Assembly: GCF_037975245.1 (NCBI RefSeq)
Contig: NC_092562.1
Location: 31,248,554 to 31,312,553 of the forward strand
DNA length: 64,000 bases
From: Apostichopus japonicus
Lineage: Eukaryota; Echinodermata; Holothuroidea; Aspidochirotida; Stichopodidae
Reading direction: 5' to 3'
This document shows, one piece after another, positions 33,902-46,800 of the stretch (position 1 is the stretch's first letter; every line of letters starts with the position of its first letter). A program made the position numbers and the translations under genes. The notes beneath the pieces were generated by a model that ran no database searches, was not told where the DNA came from, and saw nothing but the letters and a program-made list of their open reading frames with translations.

Positions 33902-36900
33902 TATGGCGCGCCATCAGTCTCAAATCGTTGGGAATCGACATATACCGATTTAAATCGTCATATACCAATTTCGGTCGACTTATATGGCGGGCCATCAGTC
34001 TCAAATCATGAGAGATCGACTTATACCGATTTAAATCGACATACACCAGTTTCCTTCGACTTATACCAGTTTCCAGCAGCTGAAATTGACTTCAACCGAT
34101 TTAAATCGACATATACCAGTTTCATTCTACATATCATCGATTTAAATCGACATATACCAGTTTCCTTCGACTTATACCAGTTTCCAGCAGCTGAAATTGA
34201 CTTCAACCGATTTAAATCGACATATACCAGTTTCATTCTACATATCATCGATTTATTTCACTTATCATCGATTTAAATCGATGATAAGTGAAATAAATCG
34301 ATGATATGTCGAAGTAAACTGGTATATGTCGATTTAAATCGATGATATGTAGAATGAAACTGGTATATGTCAATTTAAATCGACATATACCAGTTTCATT
34401 CTACATATCATCGATTTATTTTACTTATCATCGATTTAAATCGGTGATATATAAAATAAATCGATAAAATGTCCATTTAAATCGACATCTACCAGTTTAA
34501 ATCGATGATATGTCGAATTAAATCGGTAGAAGTCAATTTCCGTGGACTTATACCAGTTTCTAGCGTCTCAAATTGACATATACCTATTTAAATCGACATA
34601 TCATCGATTTAGCTCACTAACATATTCCAAATCCCGATTTCGGTGATGATTGACATGTGGAGATACATCGTGTGAAGTCACCTGACAAGGCGGGCCAATA
34701 AGTAAATAGTTCCTTAATTACCAAGGGAGCAAAAGTGTTTATCATGATTGTAATTAATGGTTATTTTGGACAATTACTTGCAAACAGATTTCGGTGTAAT
34801 AATAAGGTCGAAAACTGATATGTCAATGACGTGCAATTATCTCAATGCAAACTGGGCTTGTTTAGTCAAACACGTGAAGTTATAGGTACAGACACTGGTT
34901 TTCTTATTGGTTTGCTCTTTCGTTCCATTTTCCTTTTCTGGTCAGCGGTCATTTGCTTCTTTTGCTGTGTGTTTGACTTGATTTTTCACCCAAACCACAA
35001 AAAAATCAAGAACATAGATATATTTATTGGCAACTCACAGTTAAAGCGTGTTGAGGTTATAAAATTTCTAGGTTTATTTATTGATCCTGCTCTAAAGTGG
35101 TCTTCCCACATCTCCAAGATTAAAACTACCATCTCAAAAACTGTTGGAGTCCTTTATAAAATCAAAGACTTTGTTCCAATGTATATTCTCAAGAACTTGT
35201 ATAATACTCTCATACTACCTCATCTTAATTATTGTAATATTGTTTGGGGTAATGCATATTCTCACCTACCTAAAGCAATTGCTTTTATTACAAAAGAAGG
35301 CTGTCCGTGTTATTACACAGTCTGATTTCTTAGCACATACCCCACCACTATTCAACTCACTGAACTTACTAGATATTTTTGATTTACATAGATACCATTG
35401 TGCTGTTTTTATTTTTAAGTCTATTAATAATAAATAACCAGTCAATTTTAATGATTACTTTAATTTCAACTATAATATACATAACTACTACACCAGATCC
35501 TCTGGACATTTATTTTCATTGCCCATAAATACCGATGTCTTTAAACGTTCCATCGTCTGTTATGGTGTTAATTTCTGGAATAGCCTAAGTCATACATTAA
35601 GAAATATTAAGTACCTTAATTCATTTTCATTCAAGTTGAAAAATCATCTTTTATCCAAGTATCAACATCTATAGATCTACATTTGTCTGTGACTTTTAGT
35701 ATTTCCCACATTATCAAAATGCCTTTTTTGTTTAATTTAGGGGTGGGGGGGTATAGGTCTTCTTTGTAAGGGGCTTTATTATCTTGCCCATATACTTTAT
35801 ACTTGTTATCTTTATTTTTGGTGGGCTTCTTGTACAAGCTACGGCTTCCAAGCCCTTCCACCATTTTCTCTCCGAAATTTCCATTATTTTTCTTTTATAT
35901 GATTTATTACTTATTATTTTCTTTGCATGGTATTGTCTTCACAGTCCTATTATTATGTAAACATTGTGAGGAAATGGAAAAATAAATGAAATGCCAGATA
36001 CTTGTATTTTTTATGTATTTTATGACTTTTATATTTGTAAAGCGCCCGAGACTTCTGTTACGGGCGCTTAATAAGAACTGTTTATTATTATTATTTCTAT
36101 ATAGGAATACTCTTAGCCAAATACACATAGGCCTGCAGTACGTACACAGATGTAATTACCTACTCCAGTTACCCCATAAACAAAGATTACATTGTTCTGC
36201 AGTGAGGCCTACTGTAAGGTTCTGGTTTACTGTAGCTATATAAACATTCCCAGGGGATTAACAATTACAGTATTCACTATTTCAAGCTCAAATCATGCAT
36301 ACCACTGCGCTCGTGTTTATTTTCAATTAATCGCCCGCCTTGTCAGGTGACTTCACGTGATGTATTTTCACATGTCAATCATCACCGAAATCAGGATTTG
36401 GAATACGTTAGTGAGCTAAATCGCCGGATGATATGTCGATTTAAATAGGTACCGTATATGTCAATTTGAGTTGCTAAAAACTGGTATAAGTCCAAGGAGA
36501 TTGACTTCTACCGATTTAATTCGACATATCATCGATTTAAACTGGTAGATGTCGATTTAAAAAATAAATTGACATATACCGATTTATTTTACATCATCGA
36601 TTTAAATTGGTATATGTCGATTTAGATCGGTATATGTCGATTTACACTGGTATAAGTCGAATTAAATTGGTATACGTCGATTAAAAATGACATATACCTA
36701 TTTAATTTGACATATCATCGATTTAAACTGGTAGATGTCGATTTAAATTGACATATACCGATTTATTTTACACATCATCGATTTAAATTGGTATATGTCG
36801 ATTTAGATCGGTATATGTCGATTTACACTGGTATAAGTCGAATTACATTGGTATATGTCGATTTAAAATGACATCCTATTTCATTTGACATATCATCGAT

Positions 36901-37160
36901 TTAAACTGGTATATGTCGATTTAAATTGACATACACCGATTTAAATTGACATATCATCGATTTAAACTGGTATCTGTCGATTTAAATTGGTATATGTCGA
37001 TTTAAATCAATGATATGTCGAATTAAACTGGTATATGTTGATTTAAATCGTTAGTAGTCAATTTCAGCTGCTGGAAACTGGTTTAAGTCGAAGGTATTTG
37101 GTATATGTCGATTTAAATAGGTCGATTCCCCCCACGATTTGAGACTGATGGCCCGCCATA
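33902..37160. mobile_element. 3.26-kb long-TIR element built of TCGATTTAAATCGA repeats, 6-bp target duplication
   Basis: Inverted ~0.8-kb arms (33902-34707 and 36337-37160) begin TATGGCGCGCCATCAGTCTC and, on the reverse strand at the right end, TATGGCGGGCCATCAGTCTC. CGCGAG abuts both ends (33896-33901, 37161-37166). Each arm is an array of near-palindromic ATTTAAATCGACATATACC motifs and ends with a unique inner block (TTGACATGTG..GTGAAGTCACCTGACAAGGCGG on the left, its inverse on the right). No transposase recognised. The interior holds a LINE fragment. Confidence 0.88.
34975..36098 (+). pseudogene. LINE reverse transcriptase C-terminus and 3' tail, inside the long-TIR element
   Basis: RT thumb/C-terminal region: EVIKFLGLFIDPALKWSSHI..LYKIKDFVP..LNYCNIVWGNAY, a frameshift near 35285, then QKKAVRVITQS..FWNSLSHTL..SFKLKNHLL. 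The 3' end has the GCGCCCGAGAC..GGGCGCTT hairpin and (ATT)n tail typical of CR1/L2/RTE-type elements. Truncated 5' and broken by frameshift and stops. Confidence 0.88.
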
Positions 37161-37483
37161 CGCGAGCACCCTTCATGAATCAATTGATAATGGAGTACAT
37201 TCACCGTCCTTATTCGTGAACTCTAGAATGAATGGAAGAGCAATTGGTCTTTATATTTGCCCAAAATGTTGGCATGCTAGAAAGACAAGGCCTGCTTATC
37301 TAGAGGGTTTCTGTCCCTTCAAATAATTCCCAGACAAAATGGAAAATTAAATATTTCCGGTCGGTAACTGATGACCTTTGACCCTTGAGATTTTACTCGT
37401 GGCTATTGTTACTGTAACAGGGTTGATTTATCACCCTCATATAAAATTTAACTATCAAGTATTTGTTAATAGAGGGCGCGCGA

Positions 37484-38530
37484 CAACAATACATTTGTTG
37501 CTGTACACCTAAAGGCATATCTATTCGTTATCGCTCTCTCCAACTTTACAGGTAGGTTGATGTATATTTATTGTCATTTAACAGACAATAAACTAATCAT
37601 TAAATGTAAAACATGTTACTATCCTAACTAATGGTAAATCAGAGTCAATGCCTCTCAACGGTAGTAAATACCAGGATAGAAGTAAATCGTCACTATTAGC
37701 AGGCCTAAGGCTATAAGTATAAGTGTGTATGTTAGTATGGTCCAGGAGGCGACGGCCGCCTGCACATGTAGCCACTAAAACTTATTGTTTGTTATATTTC
37801 ATTATTAATGCAGCCTTTTCATTAGTTATTCTTATGATAATCCAGTGCTAGGGTGCTTCGAGGTAAATTTATGACATGTGTGATTTACTTGGATGCAAAA
37901 TTGCGTCTAAAACCAGAATTATTGCAACCTCTATTTGAATTATATCAATCTCACAGTTTGAATTATAAAATTCCTCAAGCTCAAAAGAACTGCTATAAAT
38001 ATTCGCTTTATCCTCGCACCATTCCTCAGTGGAACGCACTCCCACCTGATCTAAAATCAGCACCAAACACCGCCTCCTTCAAGTTAATGCTGGGACGTCA
38101 GCAGCACCATTAGCAAACTTGAAGGACTGCACGTCAACAGCCACATCAGGGGCGATTTGTGCAGTATTACACCAAGACCAAGACTATAAAAGTCATTACA
38201 ATAGGTTGTGCATGAACATGGATGTACATACAGTTACTGTACATTGTTCTGCGCATGCGCAGTGCGTATTAACTAGGGGAATCCCCATATTATCGGCGTC
38301 TACTGCGGAATTTCTCATTCAGAGACCGTCTGAACAGTTGTGCCATTAGTTTGTATTGTTTGGGACTCCGTTTACTGTAATGGTAAAGTGTATTTTATTT
38401 AAGAAGTTTGACCATTGTGATGATATGCGAAATGGAGAACGCGGTAAGAATGAGTTAGAATAATAAATTTGTTGCTGTACTCCTAAAGGCAAATCTATTC
38501 GGTATTGCTCTCTCCAACATTACAGGATCC
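37484..38530. repeat. ~70-bp direct repeat flanking a LINE fragment
   Basis: TTTGTTGCTGTAC.CCTAAAGGCA.ATCTATTCG..CTCTCTCCAAC.TTACAGG occurs at ~37492 and ~38467, about 975 bp apart. Confidence 0.8.
37875..38112 (+). pseudogene. LINE reverse transcriptase C-terminal fragment
   Basis: Encodes CYKYSLYPRTIPQWNALPPD followed by an FKLML motif, the conserved C-terminus of jockey/RTE-like LINE polyproteins. No other part of the element is present. Confidence 0.75.
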
Positions 38531-38539
38531 TGACCACCT

Positions 38540-39955
38540 TGTTACATTACTAAGGTGTATACCATGATTATTTGTGTTATTGACATACACACGCAATTGG
38601 TCACGGCTTGGACTAGCATGAAACATTTAATCCAGCGGCAATCACAGTTTAAATGTTTATAAGCAACAAGTTAAGCAAAGTAGCGTACTTCCTACTCAAA
38701 TTGCCAGCTCTCGTTGCAGACTCTTCCTGCTTCACCAACAAATTTTTAAAATGCCTGAACACCTGCTACATGTACCCCCCCCCCCCTTCCCAATTCCCGA
38801 TATTTACAACATCAGTAGCTTATTCCATCCTCTTGGCTCTTCAATATCAAATTATCAAAAATATTGATTTATAACTGCAAAGATACTGAATATCTGTAAG
38901 TTATTATTTTGCGTTGCAGAAATATTGGGTATTGCACAGAATTAGGCAGAAGATTGCATTTTTCTGTTTTGGCGATAAAATTATTGCTCGCGGGCAAGTC
39001 GAAAGACTGCAGTAGCCTAATCTTAAGACATTCGCCCATGTATGAAGACATCGACACGCTTCAAGAAGGGACCTGACACCCCCACCTGCCATCCCCATCA
39101 GGAAGAGTTCCAATTATATCACCTTATATATTTCTATTCTGGTCTAATGTTAAATTTGTGGAAAACATTTCTTGGAGTATTTACTAACGAGAGTGGATTG
39201 TGCTCTAGAGCAAGCACAGAGTTATCTAACTTCCAAGTACCGTGATTGATATTATGGTCAATTTTGTTTTGTACATTTTGTTTTCTTTCTTACTTTGTTC
39301 TGTTTTTTTCTTTCCTTTTCTTTAGGGTTACTAGCTTGATAAACACATTTTTGGTAGTATCCTGTATAAACCATTACTGCACTGTTTTTGTATGTCTATG
39401 TATATATTAACTGAGCTGAACTGAGTAGTCTAGTCCTGCATGAGATGCCCTAATACGAGTAAAAGAAATTTGCATTTTTTTTTCATGCTAGTCGGAAATT
39501 CTTTAACACTTTAATGAAAATGAGATTTAGTCTTTCAGTTTCTCAAAGTTTTACTTACAATGAAGTTTTTTGACAGTAAGTTAAGTCATCAGAACCAATT
39601 TTACTTTAGCACTCTAAACAATTGCTAGCTGTTTTGATAAGTACTGGCCTGGAATGTCTGAGCCTCCCAATTAGTCTGAGCCAACAGGGTCTTGTGTGAG
39701 TGTAACCACATTATCATATTTACAACCATGGTTCCACAAATATACTAACTTGATCAGTGCAATGTTACTAAAAGAACTTCTGTGACAACAGTTTGGTGAT
39801 ATAATTTGATATCTAACTTCACCTGCAAGAGCTCAGATGTGGTGTTTTTCACATATGCAAAAGTGAAAGTGCAAGTCAAATCATACGGTTTGTTAGATGT
39901 ATGTAAGCTTCATGAAAGTCCCTTGAGTACCTAGCCAAACATTGGGGCTCCATTG
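38540..39955. other. Intergenic sequence, nothing recognised
   Basis: AT-rich with a short poly-C tract at ~38776 and no conserved frame. Confidence 0.5.
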
Positions 39956-39963
39956 TATATATC

Positions 39964-40285
39964 CAGGGTTATAGCTAGGAGATTGTGAGTGCTGGTTAAA
40001 TAAATTTGCGAAGCGTAGCGAGCGAAGCTCTCGCATCTCATGGCCGGGGGTCCAGGGGCCCGCTTAAGGGTGATTTTTGCTACTTTTCAGATTTACAATT
40101 GGTAAATAACAGAAAAAGGTGACGTTATTATCATGTTTTACGGCAAGGGAAAGATAAATTTGTTACAAGCATTTTACTATTTTTTTGTGCCGGCCAGTGG
40201 ACTGTTTATTCACTTCCAATGCCGGCCGGCAGGCGTGAGTGGCAGTTATCACCGGCCGCCGCAGGCCGGCGTGGCTATAACCCTG
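39964..40285. mobile_element. Short hAT-type element with 8-bp target duplication
   Basis: 322 bp with ends CAGGGTTATAGCTA and (reverse complement) CAGGGTTATAGCCA, flanked by TATATATC at 39956-39963 and 40286-40293. GC-rich interior with CCGGCCGG motifs; no coding sequence. Confidence 0.88.
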
Positions 40286-40309
40286 TATATATCTATCTAT
40301 ATATATAAA

Positions 40310-40440
40310 TGAAAATCGTAATGAGTTGGAAAATCAAGAACAGTGAAAAAACTTTCAGCCTCCACCGGGATTCGAACCACGGGCCTCCCGCTCTGTACGC
40401 GGACACCCTAACAACTAGGCTATGGACGCTGATTGTATAT
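40310..40440 (-). repeat. tRNA-derived SINE
   Basis: On the minus strand, an A-box-like TAGCCTAGTTGTTAGGG and a B box GGTTCGAATCC are separated by ~40 bp, followed by an unrelated tail. This is a tRNA-like head of a SINE, not a folded tRNA gene. A partial copy of the head is at 54124-54172. Confidence 0.75.
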
Positions 40441-40665
40441 CCAGGTTCGAAACCGGTAAGGAAAGTCGTATTCCACTGTAGGCGTTTGTCACCTGTATCG
40501 AACAATACTAGTTCTGTTTTTGGTGACATATTTTGCCTTACTCTAGAGATCAAACATGATGATAACCAACTCGAAAATCATTTCTGAATCCTAAAGCCAG
40601 ATCTCGAAAGAGATACTTTGAACAGACTTTATGTTAATGAAATGGAGGTAAACGACAAAGGCAAA

Positions 40666-40671
<6 letters not shown>

Positions 40672-40704
<33 letters not shown>
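40672..40704. repeat. (TA)n microsatellite
   Basis: Uninterrupted AT alternation. Confidence 0.95.
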
Positions 40705-40708
<4 letters not shown>

Positions 40709-40929
40709 AGGCTAGTGGAACACTAGTAGTTGTAACTCAGAGTTTAAAAGATGAAAGGCAAAAAACCCCACCAACAGAACGGACACTAAAGAGAATACAC
40801 CAACATACATAAGCATCCTTGAAATTGAACAGAGCAGAGATTTTCTGTTGCAGAAAAATTATTTTGATATGTATATTGTCATATAAGTTAGATTAAGATA
40901 AGTTAGATTATGCCAACAACTTTGTTTAT

Positions 40930-41263
40930 AGGATTAACTGTCCAGACTGATTCCTTTTATGTCGGAGAAACCAATAGACGGCTTAAGGATAGGTTCAACG
41001 AACATCTGATGAGCTCCTTTGGTGGTCAGAAAGGCGCTATTAACCTTCATTGTACTGGTCATAAACATCATCTGCCTACTTTTGTTTACCATTGTGCCAC
41101 TATTGGTAATGAACCCCAGTGGTTCAGGAGGAAGATTAAAGAGAGTCTCCTAATTAAAGACTCAAATGCTGACCTAAATAGAAATGTAGCGAGCTATGGG
41201 TTGGAGCTATTCAAATCCCTATTTACTTTTTATTCCTGGTTGTTCTATTCATCCCTAAGTTAA
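40930..41263 (+). pseudogene. Penelope-like element GIY-YIG endonuclease fragment
   Basis: Encodes [53 protein letters not shown], the C-terminal GIY-YIG nuclease of Penelope-like retroelements. The reverse transcriptase is absent. Flanked on both sides by (TA)n tracts. Confidence 0.85.
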
Positions 41264-41357
41264 AAATATTCACTAATAAGTTGCTGGTTGTTCTAATCAT
41301 TCCTAGTTTAACAATCACCCATGCTTATGACTATTGTCGTCCTTGGATGTATATTAG

Positions 41358-41424
41358 GATGTATATATATATATATACATGGATATATATATATATATAC
41401 ATGGATATATATATATATATATAT

Positions 41425-41480
<56 letters not shown>
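41358..41480. repeat. (TA)n microsatellite with ACATGGA interruptions
   Basis: About 120 bp of TA repeats; overlapping open frames of Tyr-Ile are artefacts of this. Confidence 0.95.
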
Positions 41481-41481
<1 letters not shown>

Positions 41482-41489
41482 AAGAAATA

Positions 41490-42350
41490 ACCACAGATGG
41501 TAGTACTTGTAGTGATGTCTTGCTTGAAAGAACACAACAAACACAATATACACAAAATATACAGATTATATGTTTATCTATTTATATTTCTCAAAGGGCT
41601 AAATTTATTTTTATAGTTGTAATAACAACAGTGACGGTCATATGTTTTAATTTCCTCGTGATTATAAATACCTTTAAATTTGAACAAAGGAAGATGGAAA
41701 AACTTGGGAAATGATAAACATGAAATATATGAACACAACCTATCCTGGTCTACAAATATAAGCTTAAACACGTGTAGTAGATTACATAGGTTTAGTTATG
41801 TGGCTATTTTATATAAATATACACAGAAGCTGCATATAGCTTTTGAATTTAAAGACACGATGTAATCAGTTTATGTCATAGTATTAAAAATATTGAACGT
41901 TCAACAAACAATGAATCAATAAGTTTAAAACATGAAAGAAGCTTGAATGAGAAAGCCACAGTAAACCAGAAAGCCAGGCTTTTCAATTCCTTCCATAAAA
42001 TGTTTCACTCAACTACCTGGTGATGCAGAGCCACTTGAGTTAAATTTGTCAAATAATTTAGTGAGAATCATAATATCAGAGACTCCCTGAACCATTACAT
42101 TATTATACTAAATTTACATTCTTTACATGATAAAGGCATCAACAATTGAGTCATTGATATGGAATGTACAATTTTAATTCCGAAATGTTTCAATATCCAG
42201 AAGGAAGTCTTGTGTCTCGTATGACATTTTCTTTACCTAATTAAGCTATAATATCAGCTCTGCCATCACCCCCTTTAAAATTGCAACTACTGAATGAAAT
42301 ATACAGCATTGTTTATTCACTGTGAAATATTTTGACAACTAACTGCCAAA
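41490..42350. other. Intergenic sequence, nothing recognised
   Basis: AT-rich; no element ends or conserved frames. Confidence 0.5.
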
Positions 42351-42355
42351 CAAGA

Positions 42356-42850
42356 ATCATCTAGTATGTTATATAGATTGACCCCATGATGCTCAGAGTG
42401 TGGCACAGATATCATCTAGTATGTATCATAGGTTGACCCCATGATGCTGAGAGTGTGAACACATATCATCTATTATAGGTTGACCCCATGATGCTGAGAG
42501 TGTTACTCAGATATCATCTAGTATGTATCATAGGTTGACCCCATGATGCTGAGAGTGTGACACAGATATCATCTATTATAGGTTGACCCCATGATGCTGA
42601 GAGTGTAAATACGTATCATCTAGTATCTATTATAGGTTGACCCCATGATGCTCAGAGTGTGAAAACAGATATCATCTAGTATGTATCATAGGTTGACCCC
42701 ATGATGCTCAGAGTGTGGCACAGATATCATCTAGTATGTATTATAGGTTGACCCCATGATGCTCAGAGTGTGACAGAGATATTATCTAGTATGTATCATA
42801 GGTTGACGTACCCATGAGGCTCCTAGTGTGACAACAGATGTCATCTAGTA
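42356..42850. repeat. ~50-56-bp minisatellite, about 9-10 copies
   Basis: Units of ATCATCTAGTATGTATCATA GGTTGACCCCATGATGCTGA GAGTGTG.. with small length variants, downstream of the RPTP stop. Confidence 0.92.
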
Positions 42851-43161
42851 CATGTTTACATTGTTTTCAGACATTTGACCATATCAAAACACATCACAGT
42901 TCTAGTACTCACTAAGGAGAATGAACATTCTGAAGTGAGTAAGAGGTTTGTTGCAAAGGGGCACCAACAAGGTTTTCAGATTTTGCCTCCAATTGACCTC
43001 ACATGAAATGCACAAAGTGTAGTACTCATTAAGGGGCACCTACAACCAAGCTATGCCTAGTCCCTAACCAATGCTAGATATGTTCTGTAAGCTTGTTTAC
43101 AAAGTTTTCATATTGTCATATGATAAAATGTCTTGACATATGACCCAATGTCATCATAAAA

Positions 43162-43659
43162 TTGGTATTTCATTATCAAAGACATATCACCTCTGCGTAT
43201 AAAGGTCTCCTCCTGCCAGTATTGGAATATGCCAGTTCTGTCTGGGATCCCCACCAAGCTTTCTTGCAGCACAACCTCGAAAACATTCAGAGGCGTGCAG
43301 CCCGTTTCATCGCCTCAGATTATTCAAGAGAGCCTGGCTCTGTCTCATCTGTTTTACGGGACCTAAACCTGGTGCCCTTGGCAGAGAGGCGCAGGCAAAG
43401 TAGAATCATCTTATTTGCTAAGGGCATCCATGGTCAGGCTCAGACTCCTATTGACTGCCTCAGGAAGCCTCTGCGTAGGAGTCGGAACATGCACGATATG
43501 CATTTCTGCCAATTGTATGCCAGTACCAATTGCTATAAGTATAGTTTTCTTCCAAATACAATTGGGGATTGGAATAGTCTGCCTTCAGACCTCATTAGTA
43601 GTTCCAGTGGTTCTGTGAATCCTGTCACTCATATCAGTACTCGTGTCAGATTTAACTAA
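43162..43659 (+). pseudogene. LINE (jockey-like) reverse transcriptase C-terminal fragment
   Basis: A 165-codon open frame with AYKGLLLPVLEYASSVWDPH..LENIQRRAARFIASDYS..SVSSVLRDLNLVPLAERR, then CYKYSFLPNTIGDWNSLP. These are hallmarks of the RT C-terminus of jockey/Daphne-type LINEs. 5' truncated; it lies ~120 bp from the RPTP terminal exon on the opposite strand. Confidence 0.88.
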
Positions 43660-43784
43660 TTACTTTCTTGACGTGTGTGTGGTGAGATATTGTCCCTTTT
43701 TGCGGATGTGTCACCGTAACGAAGAGGAAGACGAAGATCAACCATTTAGACTGTCCTCAGAGATCTCCAACATTCCTGAGTGAA

Positions 43785-43862
43785 TTATATCACTTCCTGA
43801 TACTTGCTTTCATCCTCAACCAGAACAGCTTTAACAAGATGATGACAAAGATGATAATCATC
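43785..43862 (-). CDS. RPTP terminal exon with stop
   Basis: 78 bp including the TAA stop. Encodes [20 protein letters not shown] then YQEVI, the final D2 helix (consensus ..QY.FCY..AL.Y), with the Q-loop Gln replaced by Asp. Acceptor tatag, phase 0. I did not identify a clear polyadenylation signal downstream. Confidence 0.92.
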   Translation of the reverse strand, partial: DDYHLCHHLVKAVLVEDESKYQEVI

Positions 43863-46800
43863 CTATAGAAAGCAAAACAGAAGACATACAAAAGTTTACC
43901 ATGTTTTATTTGATGGAAGGAAAGAGTAAATCTTAATAAGATTGGAACACAATGCAGGACGATAAAACTAAATAACACTGAATCATAAAATAGTTAACTC
44001 AGAAAGGTAGAGCTGTGAAATTGAACAAGATATTGAATGATCATAACATTGAATTACAATCAATTATAATAAATATTAAGCTGAATAACATCACAAGTCA
44101 TTAGAAGTGAATTATATCTACTTGCACCACACTGAAATAAAACCAAACAACATCACTCTGAAATTTAATTCCACTGTATCACACTCAAAGTGAATTATAC
44201 TAAAATATAATCACAGAATCACAATGAAGTAACATCATACAGCATGACAATGATATCACACCAAATTGAGTAACACTGAAAATGAGTTACACTGAAATAA
44301 CATTACATAGCATCGCACTAAAGTAAAATCACATTGCATCACACTGAAATATAATAACACATCACACTGAAAACGAATTACACTGCAAGAAATTCACTGC
44401 ATCACAAGGAAACTGAATCACATTGTATGTCATGAAAAGTAAGTCATCTTCCATTGCTCCCCAGTACTTGATTTATATCAAACAGCATCACACTGACACT
44501 TCATCACATTGCATCTCAATGAAACAAATCACATTGCATCACATTAATACTCAATTATAATTGCACCACACTGAACTGAAACACACTGTATCAACCTCAA
44601 ACTGGGTCACACTACTTCACATCTAAAAGTGACCCGTGTAGCATCACATCAATTCAAACTACATCACATCAATTCAAACTACATCATATCAATTCAAATT
44701 AAATGGAAAATACAGCTGTCCTTATTACATATATAACCTCACCAATGACTTCATCACATGTGGATTCTGTCCACTCAGCTTATGAACTGTTTCAAGCAAC
44801 CTCCGTGTTTTACTTTCTCTGATACAAGATATCTCCAATAATGCGGAAACAAACACACCACATCTACTGGCTCCATCCCTTTGACAAAAAACAATGAAAT
44901 GTTGGTTTATATTGTGAATCAACATTTCTTACAACTGAAAAAAACAATAAATGAGGTGTATAATTGGTCAGCTTTTTTCATATAACTTATATGCTATCAG
45001 CAGCAAGGTTTGTGGTGATTTACTATATTTCATGTAACTTATATATGCTATAATAGCTGCTTAAGCAGCAAGGTTTGTGGTGATTTACTATATTTCATAT
45101 AACTTATATGCTATAAGCAGCAAGGTTTGTGGTGATTTACTATATTTCATATAACTTATATGCTATAAGCAGCAAGGTTTGTGGTGATTTACTATATTTC
45201 ATATAACATATATGCTATAATAGCTACTTAAGCAGCAAGGTTTGTGGTGATTTACTATATTTCATATAACTTATATGCTACAAGCAGCAAGGTTTGTGGT
45301 GATTTACTATATTTCATATAACTTACATGCTATAAGCAGCAAGGTTTGTGGTGATTTACCATATTTCATATAACTTATATGCTATAAGCAGCAAGGTTTG
45401 TGGTGATTTACTATATTTCATATAAAATACATGGTATAAGCAGCAAGGTTTGTGGTGATTTACTATATTTCAGAAACTAACATGTAATGTATATTGAATC
45501 ACTACCTGGGCATACATTTACTGGCATTACAACCTGCAATAGCCTATGTCTGTTTTGAGTATGTTATATAACTTACATGCAATGAACAACAATAGTTCTC
45601 TTTTCCTCTGTTATTGGTTTTATCTTTCCAATCAGTTCAATAATCCCATCAGTCTGATCTGAATCCTGTGACCATTCAATCAGCTGATAGTGATCCACTG
45701 TCACCACTCTCTGTGAAGATTAATCAAGATTTATAGGATATTCCCACACATGGTTACATGGATTAGCTATCCACAGACTCCAACAGACTGATGTTGGCCT
45801 ATCAAATTGAAGTTGATCAATAAGCATTACAGAAATTTACCATATAACCATTTAAGGTCTGCACCAGATTTATGAGTTGATGCTTGGTTATAAAACTTTC
45901 ATGGAAAACCCAAAATCCACAATTTTATCTTCACTTGAAAATATTGAAACCAAGCAAAAGGATTTTATTAAAATACTACACTATCTGAAGAAGGACATTC
46001 AAAAATGGTCTATAATGATACTCCTTTATAACATAGCTATTACATTTCCAGGAATTTCTACCCATTAATTCATTCATTGTAAACAAAGATACAATCATTC
46101 CTTAACAGGCCTTATTTGCAACCTCAAACTATAGGATATACATTGTAGATGAAGAGGATATATATATATATCCTTGGCAAGGGAGATATAGTGTCATACA
46201 TTACATCAAAGGCTATATTTATCCCTGCATAAGACAATATAGGCTCTTACATTACATGTTAATTCTAAATCAAAGGATTTTTATCCTTATAAAGAGAATG
46301 ATATACTATCTTAGGCAAACAAGGATAAATACTACAACAAAGAGACAGAAACTTAATCACAGATTAACCAATTTACCTTGTTTTTCAGGCATTTGACAGA
46401 CAGCTTACATTGTGAGCAGTGTTTGTCCTTCACTGCTGTATCTTTACATTCAACTACCATGTTGCCATATTCTTTGCTTCCACTGTCTGGCCAGTACGAG
46501 CAAATTGTCTGTAGATGATCAAATTTCACTAATTATACTATATGTTCCAAAAAGGAACTCTGGTGGTGGGTTTTTAATTATTCAAATAATGGAGTAAAAC
46601 TATTGTAAATGTAGTCAAATTTGCTATCTATCTCACAACCTGTAGAACACTGAATGGCAATGTGGTGAACAAGTGTGCATTTGGTGAAGGGGGAGTGGTA
46701 ACATAAAAATCAACCTTTCCTGCTTTCAAAAATGGCATGAAGATAATGAACAGCATTAGAAGGGCAACAAAGTGATAGTTGGTTTGTATCAGGGCAAGGC

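Noticed and set aside
33852-34276. Repetitive open frames on both strands (YVDLNR / TYTDLNRH)
   Set aside because: They are translations of the ATTTAAATCGACATATACC array in the long-TIR element arm.
40362-40432. Possible functional tRNA gene on the minus strand
   Set aside because: A and B boxes are present, but acceptor-stem pairing is not evident and a partial second copy exists at 54124; best explained as a tRNA-derived SINE.
41281-41714. Tyr-Ile repeat open frames on both strands
   Set aside because: Produced by the (TA)n microsatellite.
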